DNA from: Candidatus Methylobacter favarea
GTDB lineage: Bacteria; Pseudomonadota; Gammaproteobacteria; Methylococcales; Methylomonadaceae
Reading direction: 5' to 3'
Length of the DNA: 64,000 nt
Assembly (NCBI RefSeq): GCF_902806695.1
Contig: NZ_CADCXN010000091.1
Coordinates: 1 to 64,000 of the forward strand
Positions 29,467-38,405 of the stretch are shown here, one piece after another; the first letter of the stretch is position 1, and every line of letters starts with the position of its first letter. The position numbers and the translations under genes were made by a program. The notes beneath the pieces are model-generated. The model was not told where the DNA came from, did not search any database, and saw only the letters and a list, made by a program, of their open reading frames with translations.

Positions 29467-30365
29467 AATAATGGCTCCATCGGGGAATAGTTTTGATGCC
29501 ATATTAGCGACAATACAATTAATTGGCAACAGCGCCCTCTGCTTTATTCCGGTTATGAAGTCATCCGATTAACAGCCAAATGGATCAGGAAAATCGGGAA
29601 TTATAATAGCGGGCTCGCCTTCAATAGCGCATGAAAAATGGAGAAACCGCCTGCAAGATTACAGCCTGCGTTAACAGCACATTCAGAATTTCAAGGCGGG
29701 CGCATCCATGAAGTGTACTTGGGAAAGATAAAAAGATGCACTTGCATTCATTGGTGCGAGAGACATGGATTTTTCCGCAAACAGAGCCTGTTTGCCCTTG
29801 ATAACCAGGCAATACCCGAAGAATCCCAAACGCGACGTCGAACGACAATGCCTGGAAAATTAATGTCAAGGCGCCAACCGCCGCCTCACTGAAGTCTCTA
29901 TCGGTCTGAGAAGGCAGGCTTCCGTACCAAACCTGGGCTGCGAATTACATCGAGGGATGAGAAGGAGAAAATATCAGAGAGAGGCAGTTTTTTGTATCAA
30001 TCACGCCTGGCATAAGGCATTGAGCGAGTTTAAAGTGCTGGAAGCGCTTCGGGCGGCAAAAACCGGATCAAATATTGGGCAGATAGCGGCAATGCATTTT
30101 GTAACTCTGCATTTGTTGCTTGCCAGGCCAGTTGCTTGCCAATTCGGATTTTGTCGGGTATTTTCAAGATTCGATGAATATTTTTGCCGTTTACCGGGGA
30201 GTACCTGCGATAGAGGCAATTCTGATCAGGCAGCATCATCAATGCGTCTATTCGGAAAACCGCACGGAGCCGGCTTGGGCATAACAATATGCTACTGTAA
30301 ATTCCCTGAACCGAAGCAGCGATTGAATAATCTTATGGTTAGCAAATTTAAGGAGAATAAAGCGC
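29467..30365. other. Gene-poor stretch before msrP
   Basis: About 900 bp without a supportable gene. Open frames exist on both strands (the longest about 140 codons, 29957-30379 on the plus strand), but none shows a recognisable family, a good ribosome site or a convincing codon pattern. The plus frame would overlap the msrP start. It may contain remains of a decayed gene. The last 60 bp hold the msrP leader with its AAGGAG site. Confidence 0.4.
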
Positions 30366-31295
30366 ATGAAAAAAAATGAAGCACGGATTAAAGCCTCCGA
30401 AATTACCCCGCGCGAATTGTTTTACGCGCGGCGTCGCTTTATGCAATTGGCCGCCGGCGCGTCTGCCGCGGCATTGCTGCCTGAATCGGTCCTGGCCGGC
30501 GATAAACTGGCGGACGTTAAAACCTCGGCCTATACCTTGCCGGATAAATTAACGCCGATGGAAGATGTGACCCGATACAACAATTTTTACGAATTCGGCA
30601 CCGATAAGGAAGATCCGGCCAAAAATGCAGGCCGTTTGAAAACGCGCCCGTGGACGGTAACGGTGGAAGGTGAAGTTAACAAGCCCAAGGTTTTTGATAT
30701 CGACGAGCTGCTCAAACTGGCGCCGCTGGAAGAGCGCATTTACCGGCTGCGTTGCGTGGAAGCCTGGTCGATGGTAGTGCCCTGGGTGGGATTTTCCCTG
30801 GCCGAACTGATTAAACGCGTAGAACCTACCGGCAATGCCAGATTCGTGGAATTTATTTCCCTGCATGATCCGGAGCAAATGCCCGGGCAAAAATTTTCCG
30901 TGCTGGAATGGCCTTACCGGGAGGGACTGCGCATGGACGAAGCTATGCATCCTCTGACTTTGCTTGCCGTAGGCCTTTATGGAGAAGTGCTGCCGAATCA
31001 GAATGGCGCGCCTGTGCGTGTGGTCATTCCGTGGAAATACGGCTTTAAAAGCGCCAAATCCATCGTACGCATTCTTTTTGCGGAAAAACAGCCGGTATCG
31101 AGCTGGACCCAGTCAGCTCCCGGCGAGTACGGCTTTTATGCCAATGTCAACCCGGCTGTCGATCATCCGCGCTGGAGCCAGGCCAAGGAGCGCCGCATCG
31201 GCGAATTTCTTAAACGCAAGACCTTGCCGTTTAACGGTTATGCGGATCAGGTTGCGCATCTGTATACGGGAATGGATCTGATTAAAAATTTCTGA
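30366..31295 (+). CDS. msrP: Protein-methionine-sulfoxide reductase catalytic subunit MsrP
   Basis: MsrP (YedY) is a periplasmic molybdopterin enzyme that reduces oxidised methionines in envelope proteins, using electrons from MsrQ. The 309-residue precursor has a twin-arginine signal ([11 protein letters not shown], residues 21-31). The mature domain shows RYNNFYEFG near 70, WTVTVEGEV near 96, the cofactor ligand Cys130 in [15 protein letters not shown], and [16 protein letters not shown] near 220. Length and motifs match E. coli MsrP. The ATG at 30366 follows AAGGAG. msrQ follows after four bases. No MsrPQ-specific two-component regulator is adjacent. Confidence 0.96.
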   Translation: MKKNEARIKASEITPRELFYARRRFMQLAAGASAAALLPESVLAGDKLADVKTSAYTLPDKLTPMEDVTRYNNFYEFGTDKEDPAKNAGRLKTRPWTVTVEGEVNKPKVFDIDELLKLAPLEERIYRLRCVEAWSMVVPWVGFSLAELIKRVEPTGNARFVEFISLHDPEQMPGQKFSVLEWPYREGLRMDEAMHPLTLLAVGLYGEVLPNQNGAPVRVVIPWKYGFKSAKSIVRILFAEKQPVSSWTQSAPGEYGFYANVNPAVDHPRWSQAKERRIGEFLKRKTLPFNGYADQVAHLYTGMDLIKNF

Positions 31296-31299
31296 TGCC

Positions 31300-31941
31300 A
31301 TGACTCTCAAGACTCTCGACGCCAGCTTTGTAGAGGGGATAAAAACAGGCGTTTTTTTGCTGGCTCTGGCTCCGTTGATTAAATTGGGAATTGGCTTCTA
31401 TATTGATGCATTAGGCGCTAATCCTATCGAAAAAATCACTAGGACGACTGGCTACTGGACGCTGACTTTTCTGTTGATTACGCTCTCCATTACTCCAGTC
31501 AGGCGATTACTGGGCTGGAATTGGCTGATTCGCCTGCGGCGGATGCTCGGCTTGTTCGCGTTTTTTTACGGCAGTCTGCATTTTCTGACTTATCTCGTGC
31601 TGGACCAGTTCTTCGACTGGCCCGCCATAGTCAAGGACATCGTCAAACGGCCCTATATCACCGTGGGCTTTCCTTCTTTTATACTGATGATTCCCTTGGC
31701 GATAACCTCAACCGACCGTATGATCAGCAGGTTGGGAGGCAAGCGTTGGCGCTGGCTGCATCGTTTGGTTTATCTGAGCGCAGTGGGCGGCGTGGTGCAT
31801 TACTGGTGGCTGGTAAAAAAGGATATTACCAACCCGGCCACTTTCGCCTTGCTGCTCGGGATTTTATTGGGTATCCGGCTGATTTACCGGGCGCGCGGTC
31901 TTATTAAAGTCAGGCTTGGCCCAAAGACTGTCTCGTCATAA
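31300..31941 (+). CDS. msrQ: MsrQ heme-binding membrane subunit
   Basis: MsrQ (YedZ) is the inner-membrane b-type cytochrome that passes electrons from the quinone pool or flavin reductase to MsrP. The 213-residue product has about six membrane helices of the ferric-reductase-like domain, with RRMLGLFAFFYGSLHFLTYL near residue 80 and WRWLHRLVYLSAVGGVVHYWWLV near 150-172 supplying the heme histidines, and TGYWTLTFLL near 50. It begins four bases after the msrP stop, so the two form an operon. Confidence 0.95.
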   Translation: MTLKTLDASFVEGIKTGVFLLALAPLIKLGIGFYIDALGANPIEKITRTTGYWTLTFLLITLSITPVRRLLGWNWLIRLRRMLGLFAFFYGSLHFLTYLVLDQFFDWPAIVKDIVKRPYITVGFPSFILMIPLAITSTDRMISRLGGKRWRWLHRLVYLSAVGGVVHYWWLVKKDITNPATFALLLGILLGIRLIYRARGLIKVRLGPKTVSS

Positions 31942-32048
31942 GGGTACCTATGAAGCGGTGGCGAATATTCGGCAGGCCGGTATAATGCTTAATTTAAGGT
32001 TAACAGATTTTATTTCACCCGGCCATATCTATGGGATACTACAAGTGT

Positions 32049-32076
32049 TGGGTTACGCACCAAGGCCGCTAACCCA
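32049..32076. repeat. Short inverted repeat at the edge of the restriction cassette
   Basis: Perfect 7-bp arms, TGGGTTA and TAACCCA, flank a 14-nt GC-rich loop about 50 bp before the DNA methyltransferase gene. Similar GGGTTA/TAACCC palindromes are common dispersed intergenic repeats in gammaproteobacteria. It may mark the boundary of the inserted cassette. Confidence 0.4.
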
Positions 32077-32126
32077 GCCTAAGGCCCTGTTGGCGCATGA
32101 CAAAATAATAAATAGAGAATGCACAA

Positions 32127-33116
32127 ATGATAAAAACAAGTTTTACATCTTTAGAGCTATGCGCCGGCGGCGGCGGGCAAGCTTTAGGGCTTGAAATGGC
32201 GGGCTTTAGTCATCAAGGGTTGGTAGAAATAGATCGCCAATGCTGCGAAACGCTACGCTTTAACCGCCCGCATTGGCAAGTTTTCGAACAAGACCTAGAG
32301 ACATTCTGCGGCGCACCTTTCAAGAGTATAGACCTGCTTGCCGGTGGTTTGCCTTGCCCGCCATTTTCAAAGGCTGGCAAGCAGTTAGGTAAGGCCGACG
32401 AAAGAAACATGTTTCCGTCGGCTATTCGTCTTATTGATGAAATCCGTCCCCGCGCCGTTATGATTGAAAATGTAAGAGGTATTCTTGACGCGGTTTTTGA
32501 TGATTACCGGAATTATGTATCAGGAAAAATAGGCAAGCTTGGTTATAAAACCGACTGGCGGCTTTTAAATGCTTCAGACTATGGCGTTCCACAGTTACGC
32601 CCCCGCGTGGTTTTTGTCGCCATCCGCAAGGAATACGCCGCAAATTTTGAATGGCCAACCACGAACACATATAACCCGCCAACAGTGGGAGAAACCCTTT
32701 TTGATCTTATGGCCGTGGACGGCTGGCGCGGCGCGGCAGCGTGGCGCGATCAAGCTAATCAGATAGCACCCACCATTGTTGGAGGCTCGAAAAAACACGG
32801 AGGCCCAGATCTTGGACCGACTCGCGCCCGTAAAGCGTGGTCGGCTTTAGGCGTTGACGGACTTGGTATAATTGATAAAGCACCGGAGCCTGATTTTTTA
32901 GGTATGCCGCGCTTAACCGTTCAAATGGTTGCGAGACTTCAAGGTTTCCCCGACGATTGGATTTTTACAGGGAAAAAAACGCCGGCTTACCGGCAAATTG
33001 GTAATGCTTTCCCGCCGCCTGTGGCGTGCGCTGTTGCCAACAAAATAAACGCTTGCCTTACCGCAGCCGACCAAGTTATTCAAATAACTACAGCACGAAA
33101 AAGGAAAACAGCTTAA
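32127..33116 (+). CDS. DNA (cytosine-5-)-methyltransferase
   Basis: A 329-residue C5-cytosine methyltransferase, the modification enzyme of a type II restriction system. It has motif I LELCAGGGGQALGLE near residues 7-21, the catalytic motif IV GGLPCPPFSKAGKQLG near 72-87 (PC dipeptide), motif VI ENVRG near 113, motif VIII (the QLRPRVVFVAI segment) near 157, a target-recognition region at about 200-260, and motifs IX-X (LTVQMVARLQGFPDDW near 268 and YRQIGNAFPPPVA near 290). The recognition sequence cannot be read from the protein. The stop overlaps the HNH gene by one base. It lies downstream of msrQ and is somewhat richer in AT. Confidence 0.93.
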   Translation: MIKTSFTSLELCAGGGGQALGLEMAGFSHQGLVEIDRQCCETLRFNRPHWQVFEQDLETFCGAPFKSIDLLAGGLPCPPFSKAGKQLGKADERNMFPSAIRLIDEIRPRAVMIENVRGILDAVFDDYRNYVSGKIGKLGYKTDWRLLNASDYGVPQLRPRVVFVAIRKEYAANFEWPTTNTYNPPTVGETLFDLMAVDGWRGAAAWRDQANQIAPTIVGGSKKHGGPDLGPTRARKAWSALGVDGLGIIDKAPEPDFLGMPRLTVQMVARLQGFPDDWIFTGKKTPAYRQIGNAFPPPVACAVANKINACLTAADQVIQITTARKRKTA

Positions 33117-33691
33117 TGACAGAAAAAAAGAAATCCAGTTCTAAGGAAAAAATAAGACAATTCCTTCTCGCTAACATCGGTAGAGTAATTAAATCCCATG
33201 AATTACAAGCAGCGGCTGATGGAGCCGTTCAATACAGCCGACGTCTTCGAGAATTGCGGGAGCAAGAAGGCTGGAAGATTCTTACTCACAATGACAGCCT
33301 TGAATTAAAGCCGGGCGAATATCTCTTAACAGAAGCGCCATCGGGCACATTGGATTTAGCTTTTGTTCGAGGTCTATCGTCAAAATTAAGGGCTGAAGTT
33401 CTTGATCGTAACGGTTTTACTTGTCAAATGTGCGGACTTACGCCAGGTGATATTGACCCAGGAACAAGGCGCAAGGTTCGGCTTCACATAGGGCATATAA
33501 AAGATAAAAGCTTAGGCGGTAAAGATGAATTGTCTAACCTTCGGTCTTTATGCTCAACTTGCAATCAGGGCGCTAAAAATATTACCGCCGAAAAACCAAC
33601 GGCCATTTGGTTATTATCTCAAATCCGACGCGCGGGCCAAGACGAGCAAAGAGCCGTTTACAATTGGCTTCGCGGAAGGTTCGGAGGTTAA
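33116..33691 (+). CDS. HNH endonuclease, probable restriction enzyme
   Basis: A 191-residue protein starting at the ATG that overlaps the methyltransferase stop (TAATG). The N-terminal 75 residues look like a winged-helix DNA-binding domain (EKIRQFLLANIGRVIKSHEL, then YSRRLRELREQEGW). The C-terminal part is an HNH nuclease: CQMCG near residue 110, LHIGHIKDKSLGGKDELSNLRSLCSTCN near 132-160, with the HIGH histidine, the asparagine and the two CxxC pairs of a zinc-bound beta-beta-alpha metal fold. Being placed between a C5 methylase and Vsr strongly suggests that it is the cognate type II restriction nuclease. A longer frame from 33026 is not needed. Confidence 0.87.
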   Translation: MTEKKKSSSKEKIRQFLLANIGRVIKSHELQAAADGAVQYSRRLRELREQEGWKILTHNDSLELKPGEYLLTEAPSGTLDLAFVRGLSSKLRAEVLDRNGFTCQMCGLTPGDIDPGTRRKVRLHIGHIKDKSLGGKDELSNLRSLCSTCNQGAKNITAEKPTAIWLLSQIRRAGQDEQRAVYNWLRGRFGG

Positions 33692-33712
33692 AACCTAAAG
33701 TAATGGCATCTG

Positions 33713-34123
33713 GTGGATAAATTAAGCCCTGCCCGCCGCTCCCAAAATATGAGGGCAATCCGCAGCACGGGAACAAAACCCGAAATTATTGTCCGCCGTC
33801 TTGCCCATGCAATGGGCTACCGTTTCCGGCTTCACCGCAAAGACCTTGCAGGCAAGCCGGATATAGTTTTTCCAAGCCGCCGCGCTGTTGTTTTTGTTCA
33901 TGGCTGTTTTTGGCATCAGCACCAAGACCCGGCTTGCAAGGATGCCCGCCCGCCAAAATCAAACATTGATTACTGGCGCCCTAAACTAACCCGCAACCAA
34001 ACTCGCGATACTGAACAAGAAGCCGCCCTCCTGGCTCAAGGCTGGCGTGTTCTGGTTATTTGGGAATGCCAAATCAAGGACACGGAAAAGATCAAACAGA
34101 CGTTAAAAGCATTTCTGGCTTAA
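33713..34123 (+). CDS. vsr: Very short patch repair endonuclease Vsr
   Basis: Vsr nicks next to T:G mismatches that arise when 5-methylcytosine deaminates, and starts repair back to C:G. The 136-residue product has the family's start (SPARRSQNMRAIRSTGTKPE, with the catalytic and metal-binding residues), LAGKPDIVFPSRRAVVFVHGCFWHQH near 44-69 with the metal Asp and histidines, the N..YW..K segment near 85-91, and WRVLVIWECQIKD near 112-124. It starts with GTG at 33713, 21 bp after the HNH gene. Its presence fits the C5 methylase beside it. Confidence 0.95.
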   Translation: MDKLSPARRSQNMRAIRSTGTKPEIIVRRLAHAMGYRFRLHRKDLAGKPDIVFPSRRAVVFVHGCFWHQHQDPACKDARPPKSNIDYWRPKLTRNQTRDTEQEAALLAQGWRVLVIWECQIKDTEKIKQTLKAFLA

Positions 34124-34426
34124 TTGTTTCATAAATATTGTGGCCCAAGAATATAAAACACAAGAAATGGTAACATCCGGTTTCTAGGATCCCATTTGCT
34201 GAGACTATCAGGCTGCTCTGGCCTATATTAATTGAGAATGGGCCCGCATTAATTAAGAACAGCTCTTAGCTGATTCAATACTCTCCTGTGTTATATTTTT
34301 TAAAATACCGCAGATACAGGTAAACTTGCTTTCTCGCTACCCGTAAAATGCTTCGGTTTCTTATCGCCAAACCGGGAAAACGTTTCTATCCGTCTATATT
34401 GAATTACTACTATTAAAAGGTATTAT
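34124..34426. other. Intergenic stretch after the restriction cassette
   Basis: About 300 bp, AT-rich, with no supportable gene. It contains a short repeated ATTAATT motif (at about 34225 and 34250) and the leader of the DUF475 gene with an AAAGG ribosome site. No attachment site or terminal repeat could be identified for the cassette. Confidence 0.35.
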
Positions 34427-35437
34427 ATGCAGCATTTTCGTCTTTCTTTAATCGTCACAGTCATTTGTCTGGCGGCAGCCTTTTATTGGGGCGGGATAAT
34501 GGGCGCAGTTATTGCCGTTATTCTCGGAATTCTGGAGGTCAGCCTGTCATTTGATAATGCGGTGGTCAATGCCTCCGTATTAAAGCGCATGGATGAGCGC
34601 TGGCAATTCTATTTTTTAACCTGGGGGATTTTGATCGCGGTTTTCGGCATGCGCTTGTTGTTTCCCATTTTGATTGTTGCAGCAGCGACCGGTATCGGCT
34701 TTGCGGGCGTGGCGGAGATGGCGTTAAACGATACGGCAACCTATGCGCGGCATTTAACCGAATCCCATGTGCAGATTGCAGCTTTTGGCGGCATGTTTTT
34801 ATTGATGGTGTTTTTTTCGTTTATTTTTGATGAAGGCAAGGAATTGCATTGGCTGGGACGGATAGAGGAAAAAATAGCCTCGTTTGGAAAGCTTGAAGCG
34901 ATTGAAATCATATTGGCCCTGGGGGTGCTTTTAATAAGCCAGCACTGGCTGCCCGAGGAAATACGCCTGAAAGCGCTGTTTGCCGGCATTTCAGGTGTGA
35001 TCCTGTTCGTTATTGTAGACAGTCTTGCGACTTTATTCGAGAGCGAGGAAGAAGGCGAAGAACTGTCTGTGGTGCTGAAAAAAGGCAGCATCATGAGTTT
35101 TCTGTATCTGGAGGTACTGGATGCATCATTTTCATTTGACGGTGTTATCGGCGCGTTCGCGATTACCAAGGATGTGATTATTATTATGCTGGGTTTGGCT
35201 ATCGGCGCCATGTTTGTCCGAAGCCTGACAGTTTATCTGGTGCGCCGGGGCACTCTCGATGAATATGTGTTTCTGGAACATGGCGCCCACTATGCCATTG
35301 GCGTACTGGCGGGCATTATGCTGGTAAGCATGCGCTATCATACGCCTGAAGTAGTAACCGGTCTGATCGGCGCCGTTTTGATCGGCCTGTCGGTACTTTC
35401 ATCGATTCGTTACAAAAAAAAGATGGCATTGATGTAA
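34427..35437 (+). CDS. DUF475 family (TerC-like) membrane protein
   Basis: A 336-residue protein with about eight to nine membrane helices of the DUF475 family, related to TerC and to YjgR-like proteins. Family features are the ILEVSLSFDNAVVNA motif near residues 35-49 and its repeat EVLDASFSFDGVIGAFAIT near 226-244, each with acidic residues in a membrane helix; in TerC-like proteins such residues are thought to bind metal ions. FIFDEGKELHW near 125 is another family segment. Function is unknown; metal export or tellurium-related stress roles have been suggested for relatives. It is alone on its transcript, with an AAAGGTATTAT leader. Confidence 0.88.
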   Translation: MQHFRLSLIVTVICLAAAFYWGGIMGAVIAVILGILEVSLSFDNAVVNASVLKRMDERWQFYFLTWGILIAVFGMRLLFPILIVAAATGIGFAGVAEMALNDTATYARHLTESHVQIAAFGGMFLLMVFFSFIFDEGKELHWLGRIEEKIASFGKLEAIEIILALGVLLISQHWLPEEIRLKALFAGISGVILFVIVDSLATLFESEEEGEELSVVLKKGSIMSFLYLEVLDASFSFDGVIGAFAITKDVIIIMLGLAIGAMFVRSLTVYLVRRGTLDEYVFLEHGAHYAIGVLAGIMLVSMRYHTPEVVTGLIGAVLIGLSVLSSIRYKKKMALM

Positions 35438-35538
35438 ATGCCATCACTCTTGCGCCGCGGCGGCTGTAACTGGAATTCTCCCCATTAAAGCCGCCGTTAT
35501 ATTTTCATTACTGCACAGGCCTGGATTGGCTTCTCGAA

Positions 35539-36744
35539 ATGCTGGTCACAGATACTTTTTATCACGCTCTCATCGCCGTTAAATCCCGGCCTTTGCGAGC
35601 TTTGCTTATTATTCTGGCCATGAGCATCGGCGTGGCTTCGGTTACTGTTTTAACGGCCCTGGGTGAAAGCGCCCGGAGCTATATTGTGCACGAGTTTGAG
35701 GCGCTGGGGACGCATCTGGTTATTGTCCTGCCGGGGCGCAATGAAACTACCGGCGGACATCCGCCGCTATTTGGAGAGACGCCGAGGGATTTAACGCTGG
35801 ATGATGCCGGGGCCCTAGCCGGCAGTCCTTATATAGCCGCGATTGCGCCGCTTACCATCGGCTCTGCGCCGGTTTCAACACGGGGCCTGGAGCGTGAAAC
35901 CAATATCTTCGGCTCGACTCATGCATTAAAACGGGTGCGTCATCTGAGTATGTCTCAAGGCAGTTTTCTGCCTGAAATGGAAGTCGATCAAGCCCTGTCG
36001 GTTTGCGTGATCGGCCAGACCATACGTGAACAACTGTTCGCCAATCAGCCGGCGCTTGGGCAATGGCTGCGTATTAATGACCGCCGCTTCCGGGTGATCG
36101 GCGTGTTGGCATCAAAAGGCCAATCCATCGGCGTCGATTTTGATGAAATGGTGATTATTCCAGTGGCCTCTGCCCAGGCTTTATTTGATACCCGCTCATT
36201 ATTCAGAATTCTTGTGGAAACCAAATCCGAACAGGCGATGCACAAGGCCGTCGAGCAAATCAAAAGCCTGATAAAGGCACGCCATGAAGGGGAGGAGGAT
36301 ATTACTATCATTACCCAGGACAGCGTGGTCGGCACCTTTGATAAAATATTAACGGCATTGACTTTAACGGTAAGCAGTATTGCTGCGATAAGCCTGGCCG
36401 TGGCCGGTATTCTGGTGATGAATGTCATGCTGGTCAGCGTTACGCAGCGCACGGCGGAAATCGGCTTGCTTAAGGCATTGGGCGCTACCCGACGTCAATT
36501 GCACTGGCTGTTTTTAACCGAGGCGGCCATGCTTTCTGTGGCCGGCGCAGTGTTGGGACTGATAGTGGGACAATTAACCCTTGCGACATTACGGATCGTT
36601 TATCCCGCTTTTCCCCTTGAGCTTCCGGTGTGGGCATTGTTTGCCGCGCTGCTCGTGGCCCTGTTTACCGGTCTGGTATTCGGGGTATTGCCGGCTCGGA
36701 AAGCGTCCAGGCTGAAACCTGTCGCGGCATTGGCCAAACGCTAG
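35539..36744 (+). CDS. ABC transporter permease, MacB/FtsX type
   Basis: A 401-residue inner-membrane protein. One N-terminal membrane helix near residues 22-42 (ALLIILAMSIGVASVTVLTA) is followed by a periplasmic MacB-like core at about 45-270. The FtsX domain with three helices lies near 275-300, 325-350 and 365-392, including the conserved TAEIGLLKALGATRRQ segment near 310. Such permeases move no solute through the membrane but transmit force to a periplasmic partner, as in MacB, LolCE or peptide exporters. The next gene is a similar permease three bases downstream. No ATPase gene is in the window beside them. Start ATG 35539. Confidence 0.87.
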   Translation: MLVTDTFYHALIAVKSRPLRALLIILAMSIGVASVTVLTALGESARSYIVHEFEALGTHLVIVLPGRNETTGGHPPLFGETPRDLTLDDAGALAGSPYIAAIAPLTIGSAPVSTRGLERETNIFGSTHALKRVRHLSMSQGSFLPEMEVDQALSVCVIGQTIREQLFANQPALGQWLRINDRRFRVIGVLASKGQSIGVDFDEMVIIPVASAQALFDTRSLFRILVETKSEQAMHKAVEQIKSLIKARHEGEEDITIITQDSVVGTFDKILTALTLTVSSIAAISLAVAGILVMNVMLVSVTQRTAEIGLLKALGATRRQLHWLFLTEAAMLSVAGAVLGLIVGQLTLATLRIVYPAFPLELPVWALFAALLVALFTGLVFGVLPARKASRLKPVAALAKR

Positions 36745-36747
36745 GCA

Positions 36748-37947
36748 ATGCGCTACGCCGACCTGATCTCCCTGTCATACCGGACGGTTATCAGCCATAA
36801 ACTGCGTTCCTCGCTAACGGCTCTGGGGCTGATTATCGGTATTGCCGCCGTGATTATCCTGACGTCCATAGGCCGCGGCATTCATACTTTTGTACTGGCG
36901 GAGTTCACTCAGTTCGGGACTAATCTGGCGAGCGTATTTCCCGGCAAAAAAACTACCTTCGGCCTCTCAGGAGCAACGATAAGCACAGTCAGGCCGTTAT
37001 CCCTGGCTGATGCAGCCAGTCTGGGCAAACTGGAAAATATTATTAATGTTGTGCCGCTGGTGCAGGGCAATGCCCGCATTGAAGCCGATAACAAACAGCG
37101 GCGCAGCAATGTTCTGGGTGTGGGTTCTGCGGTGCCGGAAGTCTGGAAATTAAAAACGGCCAGCGGGCATTTTTTACCCGCAGGCGAGCAAAGCAATCCG
37201 CGTCCTCTTGCGGTGTTGGGTAATAAATTAGCGGTGGAATTGTTCGGCACGGCCAGTCCCTTGGGCAAGCGTATCCGCATCGGCAGCGACCGGTATCGGG
37301 TCATCGGCGTCATGGAAAAAAAAGGCCAGATGCTGGGTTTTGATATGGATGACACCATCTACATCCCGGCCGCTAAAGCGCTGGAGCTGTTTGACCGGGA
37401 AAGCCTGATGCAGATTGACCTGCTGTATAAAAGCAATACGCCGATTGCAACCGTACAGCAAGACATCAAACGCTTGTTAGTCGCCCGGCACGGCGAGGAA
37501 GATTTCACGATTGTGACCCAGAATCAAATGCTGGAAGCCATGGATTCCATTTTGAATATCCTGACCATGGCTGTGGCGGCTCTGGGCAGCATTTCCTTGC
37601 TGGTCGGCTCGGTCGGCATATTAACGATTATGACTATCGCCGTTTCCGAAAGAATTTCTGAAATCGGCCTGTTGCGCGCCGTTGGCGCGGAGCGGCGAAT
37701 TATTTTTCAGCTATTTCTGGGCGAGGCCTTAATGCTCAGCATGGCAGGCGGCTTGGCCGGTGTTTTGGCCGGCATACTGGTTGTGCAGATAAGCCGCGTA
37801 CTACTGCCGGCGCTGCCGGTAGAACTGGCCTGGGCCTATATCGCCGCCGCGTTTGCAGTTTCCTTGCTGATCGGCTTGGTGGCAGGCGTGGCGCCGGCCA
37901 TGAAAGCGGCCCGTTTGGAGCCGTTGGAAGCTTTACGAACTGAATAA
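36748..37947 (+). CDS. ABC transporter permease, MacB/FtsX type (second)
   Basis: A 399-residue paralogue of the preceding permease with the same layout: N-terminal helix near residues 20-40 (LTALGLIIGIAAVIILTSIG), MacB-like periplasmic core at about 45-265, and an FtsX domain with SERISEIGLLRAVGAERR near 305 and terminal helices. It starts three bases after the first permease's stop, so the two likely form a heterodimer. The cognate ATPase is expected elsewhere, possibly also a membrane-fusion protein. A cluster of small hairpins follows the stop codon. Confidence 0.87.
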   Translation: MRYADLISLSYRTVISHKLRSSLTALGLIIGIAAVIILTSIGRGIHTFVLAEFTQFGTNLASVFPGKKTTFGLSGATISTVRPLSLADAASLGKLENIINVVPLVQGNARIEADNKQRRSNVLGVGSAVPEVWKLKTASGHFLPAGEQSNPRPLAVLGNKLAVELFGTASPLGKRIRIGSDRYRVIGVMEKKGQMLGFDMDDTIYIPAAKALELFDRESLMQIDLLYKSNTPIATVQQDIKRLLVARHGEEDFTIVTQNQMLEAMDSILNILTMAVAALGSISLLVGSVGILTIMTIAVSERISEIGLLRAVGAERRIIFQLFLGEALMLSMAGGLAGVLAGILVVQISRVLLPALPVELAWAYIAAAFAVSLLIGLVAGVAPAMKAARLEPLEALRTE

Positions 37948-38013
37948 GCGCCAATCTGATCAACAAGGGATCATCAGCTAAAAGAAGAAAGCGTCATACC
38001 CCTATTTCGTCCT

Positions 38014-38245
38014 TCCGGCAGGGAATGCCGGACCAATCCGCCAGGAGCGGGTTGGCATTTACCCCATCGGGGTGCGGGGCAGGAAAGCCCCGCATGAACC
38101 CAGAAGCCAGGGAAGGCAAGCCTCATTGCCACATTCACATCCCTGTGGCCTGGATTGCTCACCGCCTCCTTGCGGTTCGGGCTTCGCCCCATGCTGCGCA
38201 CGTCCAAATTCGCTCCCGGCGAATTAGTCCGGCACTCCTTGCCGG
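38014..38245. repeat. Cluster of REP-like hairpins
   Basis: Four compact hairpins follow the second permease: TCCGGCA/TGCCGGA (38014-38032), ACCCC/GGGGT (38061-38073), TGCGGGGC/GCCCCGCA (38073-38094) and CCGGCA/TGCCGG (38229-38245). The GGCA/TGCC cores resemble repetitive extragenic palindromes. They may insulate or stabilise the permease mRNA. Nothing here encodes a protein; the region also contains a stretch resembling a dispersed intergenic repeat. Confidence 0.5.
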
Positions 38246-38312
38246 TATAACGCCGTCATCTCAAAAAGTAATAATTTGTTGTAAGATTTCAACATTATCA
38301 TTGCGCTGTTGC

Positions 38313-38352
38313 TTGTAACAGAATTGTAATAATAGAGTAATTAAGCTGTCAT
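38313..38352 (+). promoter_or_regulatory. PhoB-box array, four half-sites, porin promoter
   Basis: Four 7-bp half-sites at exact 11-bp spacing: TTGTAAC (38313), TTGTAAT (38324), GAGTAAT (38335) and CTGTCAT (38346). The last is the perfect PhoB half-site; the others match 4 to 5 of 7 positions (5 to 6 if C is allowed last). The array ends 53 bp before the start codon of an OprO/OprP-type porin, the expected place for PhoB activation. By-eye finding. Confidence 0.6.
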
Positions 38353-38405
38353 TTTCCGGCCTTATTCTTGCTCTGGTAATTTTTTAATAACAACCGAGAG
38401 CATAA

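Noticed and set aside
29957-30379. A 140-codon plus-strand frame ending at the msrP start.
   Set aside because: It runs 14 bp into msrP, has no clear ribosome site or family, and its composition is not clearly coding.
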